Source of the DNA: a virus
Direction: 5' to 3' (one strand)
IMG/VR virus record: IMGVR_UViG_3300032073_000099
Coordinates: 1 to 34,890 of that record
Length of the DNA stretch: 34,890 nucleotides
The notes beneath the pieces are model-generated. The model saw nothing but the letters and a program-made list of their open reading frames with translations. It did no database searches and was not told where the DNA came from. Each line of letters begins with the position of its first letter. Position 1 is the stretch's first letter. Of the stretch, positions 31,932 through 34,890 are shown one piece after another. Made by a program: the position numbers and the translations under genes.

Positions 31932-32170
31932 TTCACCACATCTTCAAATTGATTATGCTTCCAACACCAATTAGATTCAGTATACAATCTTCCATGATAA
32001 TAATGTATATTTGAATCAGCATCCATTATCTCTATAAAAACTGTATTTGTAACTGTATCCTGTGGTGTGAGTTGTATCCCTCCTACCTTCCAACCTTGAC
32101 TGCATCCCGATATTATATTTATACATAATAGGATTCCCATAACTCGTACTAACAACTTTAAAACCTCCAT
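31928..32170 (-). CDS. Small lipoprotein (possible o-spanin)
   Basis: The N-terminus reads MEVLKLLVRVMGILLCINII followed by SGC: a short basic/hydrophobic signal and a lipobox ISGC with the lipidated cysteine at residue 23. The mature part is about 57 residues with two tryptophans near the end (ESNWCWKHNQ). ATG 32170 has no ribosome site, whereas TTG 32155 has GGAGG eight bases upstream and may be the true start (75 residues). A tiny lipoprotein next to a membrane coiled-coil gene suggests an outer-membrane spanin subunit, which would imply a Gram-negative host; it is not proline-rich as Rz1 is. Confidence 0.55.
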   Translation of the reverse strand: MEVLKLLVRVMGILLCINIISGCSQGWKVGGIQLTPQDTVTNTVFIEIMDADSNIHYYHGRLYTESNWCWKHNQFEDVVK

Positions 32171-32194
32171 TTTTTACTTTTTTAATTATATTGT

Positions 32195-32485
32195 TCATAA
32201 TGTTTTTATTACATTATTTTCTAATTTATGTTTACCTACAATCATTCTACCAGTTCCTCCACCATGTTTAGATTCACATTTATCTACATATGCTTGTTCA
32301 ATAGTTGCCCAACTATTACTTCGTTGAATAACTTCTCCATCTAATACTAAAAAGTATGTATATCTTGAAGGATAAGTCAGGGTCTCAGTCGTACCATCTG
32401 GGTAAGTCTTTGTTCTTTTAGCACCGGGAGTTGTATTCCTGTAAAGGCGCAAATAATGACCCTGAGAACTTTTCCTTATAAGCAT
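32195..32485 (-). CDS. Protein of unknown function
   Basis: A 96-residue, basic, beta-strand-rich protein (SSQGHYLRLYRNTTPGAKRT, then TTETLTYPSRYTYFLVLDGE) that ends in a charged helix. Its start shares a TAATG overlap with the upstream gene. No family is recognised. It lies between the tail fibre and the putative lysis genes. Confidence 0.55.
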   Translation of the reverse strand: MLIRKSSQGHYLRLYRNTTPGAKRTKTYPDGTTETLTYPSRYTYFLVLDGEVIQRSNSWATIEQAYVDKCESKHGGGTGRMIVGKHKLENNVIKTL

Positions 32486-32724
32486 TACTCTACTTCAACC
32501 TCTACATCATCTGACTTTGCTAATGACTCTTCAAGCATCCTTACAAATCCATCTTTGCTTACAGCGAGTTGCTGTTGGATGAAGTTGTTACTATTAATCT
32601 TATCATCGATATTCTTCAAATGTAGATACATCTGCTTTTGCTCGTCATTAAAGTCCTCATTGACATCGTACTCAACGTCATTAAGAGTTAGAATAACTGG
32701 CGGTTGTTTTTCTTTTTTAGCCAT
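32485..32724 (-). CDS. Small acidic protein, DUF6447-like
   Basis: A 79-residue protein with a short beta element (PPVILTLNDVEYDVNEDFND) and a long helix (EQKQMYLHLKNIDDKINSNN, then QQQLAVSKDGFVRMLEESLA), ending in a Val/Glu tail. The L-T-L-x-x-x-x-Y-D followed by a Gln-rich helix resembles the DUF6447 family of small phage proteins found after tail-fibre genes. The role is unknown. The match is from memory and moderate. Confidence 0.55.
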   Translation of the reverse strand: MAKKEKQPPVILTLNDVEYDVNEDFNDEQKQMYLHLKNIDDKINSNNFIQQQLAVSKDGFVRMLEESLAKSDDVEVEVE

Positions 32725-32746
32725 GTTGTTTCCTTGTGTTAGTTAA

Positions 32747-32986
32747 TTAATCTTTCTTACTATCTTCATACGCTTTCTTAATATCATCTGTCCATAATGC
32801 ACTAGCCATTGCTTTTAATTCATCAGATTCACCACTTACATCAGCATCTGGTGTTAATACTCTTCTATCATATGAATAAGATAGTTCCTTACCATCTTCC
32901 ATTATAGAGGTTTTGGTTCGTACTTGTATGAACTTGTACTCACCTCTTATTTCGTAATCATCTTTAGATTGTTTTGTTAAAGCCAT
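32747..32986 (-). CDS. Small conserved-type phage protein of unknown function
   Basis: A 79-residue protein with a beta-rich first half (DDYEIRGEYKFIQVRTKTSI, then GKELSYSYDRRVLTPDADVS) and a helical end (ELKAMASALWTDDIKKAYED). An AAGGAGT site precedes the ATG. Similar small genes are common directly after tail-fibre genes in aquatic phages; a chaperone or assembly role is possible. It is the first small gene after the partial tail fibre. Confidence 0.6.
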   Translation of the reverse strand: MALTKQSKDDYEIRGEYKFIQVRTKTSIMEDGKELSYSYDRRVLTPDADVSGESDELKAMASALWTDDIKKAYEDSKKD

Positions 32987-33021
32987 TATTTACTCCTTGT
33001 TAGTTCCACTTAATTATCCAA

Positions 33022-34890
33022 TTAAGCCGCAATGTATGTTATAGTTAGTTGTCCTTCAAAAATAGCATCTATGTCATTCGCTTGTAAATAACTTTCATTC
33101 GAGGTTCCATCTGTACTGTGAATCTGCACATTTACAAAATCATTTCCTTCAAAAATTATAGGTGTTATTTGTCTAGGTATTGAGGTAGAACCATATCTAT
33201 TGATAGTGATTGAACCCACGCTAATAGCCGAACCAACTGATAAATCAGCGGCCGCAAATGGTAAACTAATTTTTAAACTACCAGCACCAGAACCGCTGTC
33301 AGTTTCAAACTTACCTTGTACAGTAACCATTCTTCCAATTTTTGTGTATGAAAGTTTATTTTGAGCCGAATCCAATACCCAGCTTCCACTTGTTGCACCA
33401 GTTATAGCGGTAGTGTGTTCGCCTTCCTCATAATCTCCAAGCACTTCACCACTTGCATCAAATTTTATACCAGCACAATGAACTGTAGCACCACTGTCTT
33501 GTGCCATATAAACAGCAGTTACATCTGCGTTACCAAGTGTTACTGAGTTATCAGCTTGTCCTTGTGCAGTAGAACCAATTACTGTTTGATTTACTCCAGC
33601 ATTATCATCTGTGTCAGCTCGAAAACCAATTAAAGTGTTTGCACTTCCTGTTACAAGAGCATCGCCAGATTGAAAACCTAAAGCAGTATTCTGACCAACT
33701 CCATCAGCAGGTTCATAAATTTTTAATGAGTCGCCACCGATTGCAGTATTACTATCTCCATCTACATTTGTCATTAAGGCATTGTACCCAAATGCTGTAT
33801 TTTCGTGACCAATTGTATTAGCCGTTAACGCCTCAAATCCGACTGCCGTGTTTTTAGTCGCAGATGTCAATGCACTTAAAGCATTCATTCCTACTGCGAC
33901 AGTGCCATCAGCACCAGCAGTCATTACACCACTACCACCAGCATTGTATCCAACTAAAACACACTTGTCAGGCAATAAAGATGTATAACCAGCAAATGCT
34001 CCAAGCATTGTATTTTTTTCGCCTGTGGTTATTTCAGTTCCAGCAAGGTGTCCATAAAATGAGTTGTAATTTCCACCAGACGCTATATCATTACCAGACA
34101 GGTATCCAAAAAGCGTATTGTTTGTACCGCTACCGCTATTATTAGATAGTGAGATTCGGGAGTTGCCATCAATAATCATTCTTACTAATGCCGTAGCACT
34201 ACCATCAGCTGAAGTATGAAACTCTAATCTACCGGGCATATCGCTTGAGCCGGGTGTCCCATCTACAAAGGCTCTAATTGCAACCGCATTTTCGTAAGAA
34301 TCTCCATCCGAACCACGAAAAAATATATTACCAAGTCCTTCACCATCAGCAACAACAGTATGCGAACCAATGGTTGCATTTCCACTTTTGTTAAAATCAA
34401 TAGTGGGGGCATGTCCATCTGTTGTACTAAATGAATTAATCGACATCCCTCCATAATTAGCACTTGTTGATATATCAAGTTTCTGTCCGAGCCTTACATT
34501 AGGGGATGTAGTTCCAATTCCGACATCGCCTCCATTTGGATTTAAAATTAATGGATATGTTATTGCTTGATTAGTATAATTAGCAGTCTGCAACCATACA
34601 CCAAAAGGACTTCCAGAATATGAACCTATGTAAAGACTGTTCCCATGTGATGATTCAATAGCAAGGTTTCCATTAGTACTAGTTCCAGAAGTAGCTGGAC
34701 TTCCAACACCTCCAAAAATTGATAATGTTTCTGTAGGAGCGACTCCAATACCAACATTGCCAGAAAAAGTAGCCGCATTGCCAGAGGTGATTGTGAGTGC
34801 ATCAGTTGATGGCCCAGTTCTAAATATCATATTATCAGAGCCGTCAACCTTTATTTGACCTTTTACAGTTTGACTGGCATTTTCTTTAAA
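33022..34890 (-). CDS. Partial receptor-binding tail fibre
   Basis: The frame is open to the right edge, so the N-terminus lies beyond the window; at least 622 residues are present here. The first part carries the G-N-V-G-I-G-(T/V)-x-P repeats of long fibre shafts. Residues from about 34140 down to 33530 form a series of N-T-A-x-G and G-x-x-A-G units (NTLFGYLSGN, NTMLGAFAGY, NTAVGFEALT, NTAFGYNALM), as in head/beta-prism repeats of trimeric adhesins. Near the C-terminus LGDYEEGEHTTAITGATSGS begins a beta-sandwich cap typical of phage receptor-binding tips. The product is probably a trimeric fibre that touches the host surface. Confidence 0.8.
   Translation of the reverse strand, partial: FKENASQTVKGQIKVDGSDNMIFRTGPSTDALTITSGNAATFSGNVGIGVAPTETLSIFGGVGSPATSGTSTNGNLAIESSHGNSLYIGSYSGSPFGVWLQTANYTNQAITYPLILNPNGGDVGIGTTSPNVRLGQKLDISTSANYGGMSINSFSTTDGHAPTIDFNKSGNATIGSHTVVADGEGLGNIFFRGSDGDSYENAVAIRAFVDGTPGSSDMPGRLEFHTSADGSATALVRMIIDGNSRISLSNNSGSGTNNTLFGYLSGNDIASGGNYNSFYGHLAGTEITTGEKNTMLGAFAGYTSLLPDKCVLVGYNAGGSGVMTAGADGTVAVGMNALSALTSATKNTAVGFEALTANTIGHENTAFGYNALMTNVDGDSNTAIGGDSLKIYEPADGVGQNTALGFQSGDALVTGSANTLIGFRADTDDNAGVNQTVIGSTAQGQADNSVTLGNADVTAVYMAQDSGATVHCAGIKFDASGEVLGDYEEGEHTTAITGATSGSWVLDSAQNKLSYTKIGRMVTVQGKFETDSGSGAGSLKISLPFAAADLSVGSAISVGSITINRYGSTSIPRQITPIIFEGNDFVNVQIHSTDGTSNESYLQANDIDAIFEGQLTITYIAA

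Noticed and set aside
32016-32198. 60-codon ORF overlapping the lipoprotein gene
   Set aside because: The lipoprotein frame has a clear signal and lipobox and joins the next gene by ATGA; the other frame has no recognisable feature.
1-34890. tRNA genes, integrase, CRISPR arrays, insertion sequences
   Set aside because: No T-loop-like GGTTCRAATCC element, no integrase or transposase motif and no regularly spaced repeat array was found by reading; a dedicated tRNA search would be the decisive test.

Overview
This window is a large part of a low-GC (roughly 30%), densely coded, tailed double-stranded DNA phage genome, most likely an uncultured aquatic (probably marine) phage. Nothing in it looks chromosomal: there is no tRNA, rRNA or integrase, and most genes are short, overlapping and preceded by strong AAGGAG-type Shine-Dalgarno sites. 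That heavy use of Shine-Dalgarno sites argues for a proteobacterial-type host rather than Bacteroidetes; this is an inference. Terminase, portal, capsid and DNA polymerase genes are not visible and presumably lie outside the window.

Left arm, positions 1-9272, plus strand: the early/replication region. It starts with a partial winged-helix protein, then a gene-free stretch (about 490-785) that folds into a chain of hairpins. A recombination set follows: Cas4-type 4Fe-4S exonuclease, Rad52-like annealing protein and an SSB-like protein with an acidic tail ending DDVPF. After it come many small unknown genes, a DUF932 protein, a Dam-type adenine methyltransferase, a DnaB helicase and a RuvC-like resolvase. 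Two more structured non-coding segments sit at 3348-3466 (predicted pseudoknot) and 4884-4978 (nested hairpins).

Right arm, positions 9310-34890, minus strand: one long late operon read right to left, meeting the early region at a hairpin terminator around 9293-9326. In transcription order it encodes a partial receptor-binding tail fibre, small proteins including a likely lipoprotein and membrane/coiled-coil proteins (possible lysis functions), a run of tiny cationic cysteine-containing proteins, a 1008-residue tail protein, a second tail fibre, another structural protein, three coiled-coil internal proteins, a giant 2868-residue protein and a 943-residue protein. At least eleven gene junctions use a one-base TAATG overlap, suggesting tightly coupled translation.

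The most exciting item is the 2868-residue protein. Residues 1955-2000 contain RRNPRTRPDD followed about 40 residues later by EGDYDADK. This matches the layout of the catalytic double-psi beta-barrel of two-barrel RNA polymerases: DFDGD in bacterial beta-prime, DxDGD in QDE-1/RDR enzymes and YonO, and the virion RNA polymerase of crAss-like phages. Its position at the end of the internal-virion-protein genes and its Gly-rich hydrophobic N-terminal segments suggest a virion-packaged polymerase that is injected to transcribe early genes. The three structured plus-strand regions are possible targets or products of that early transcription.
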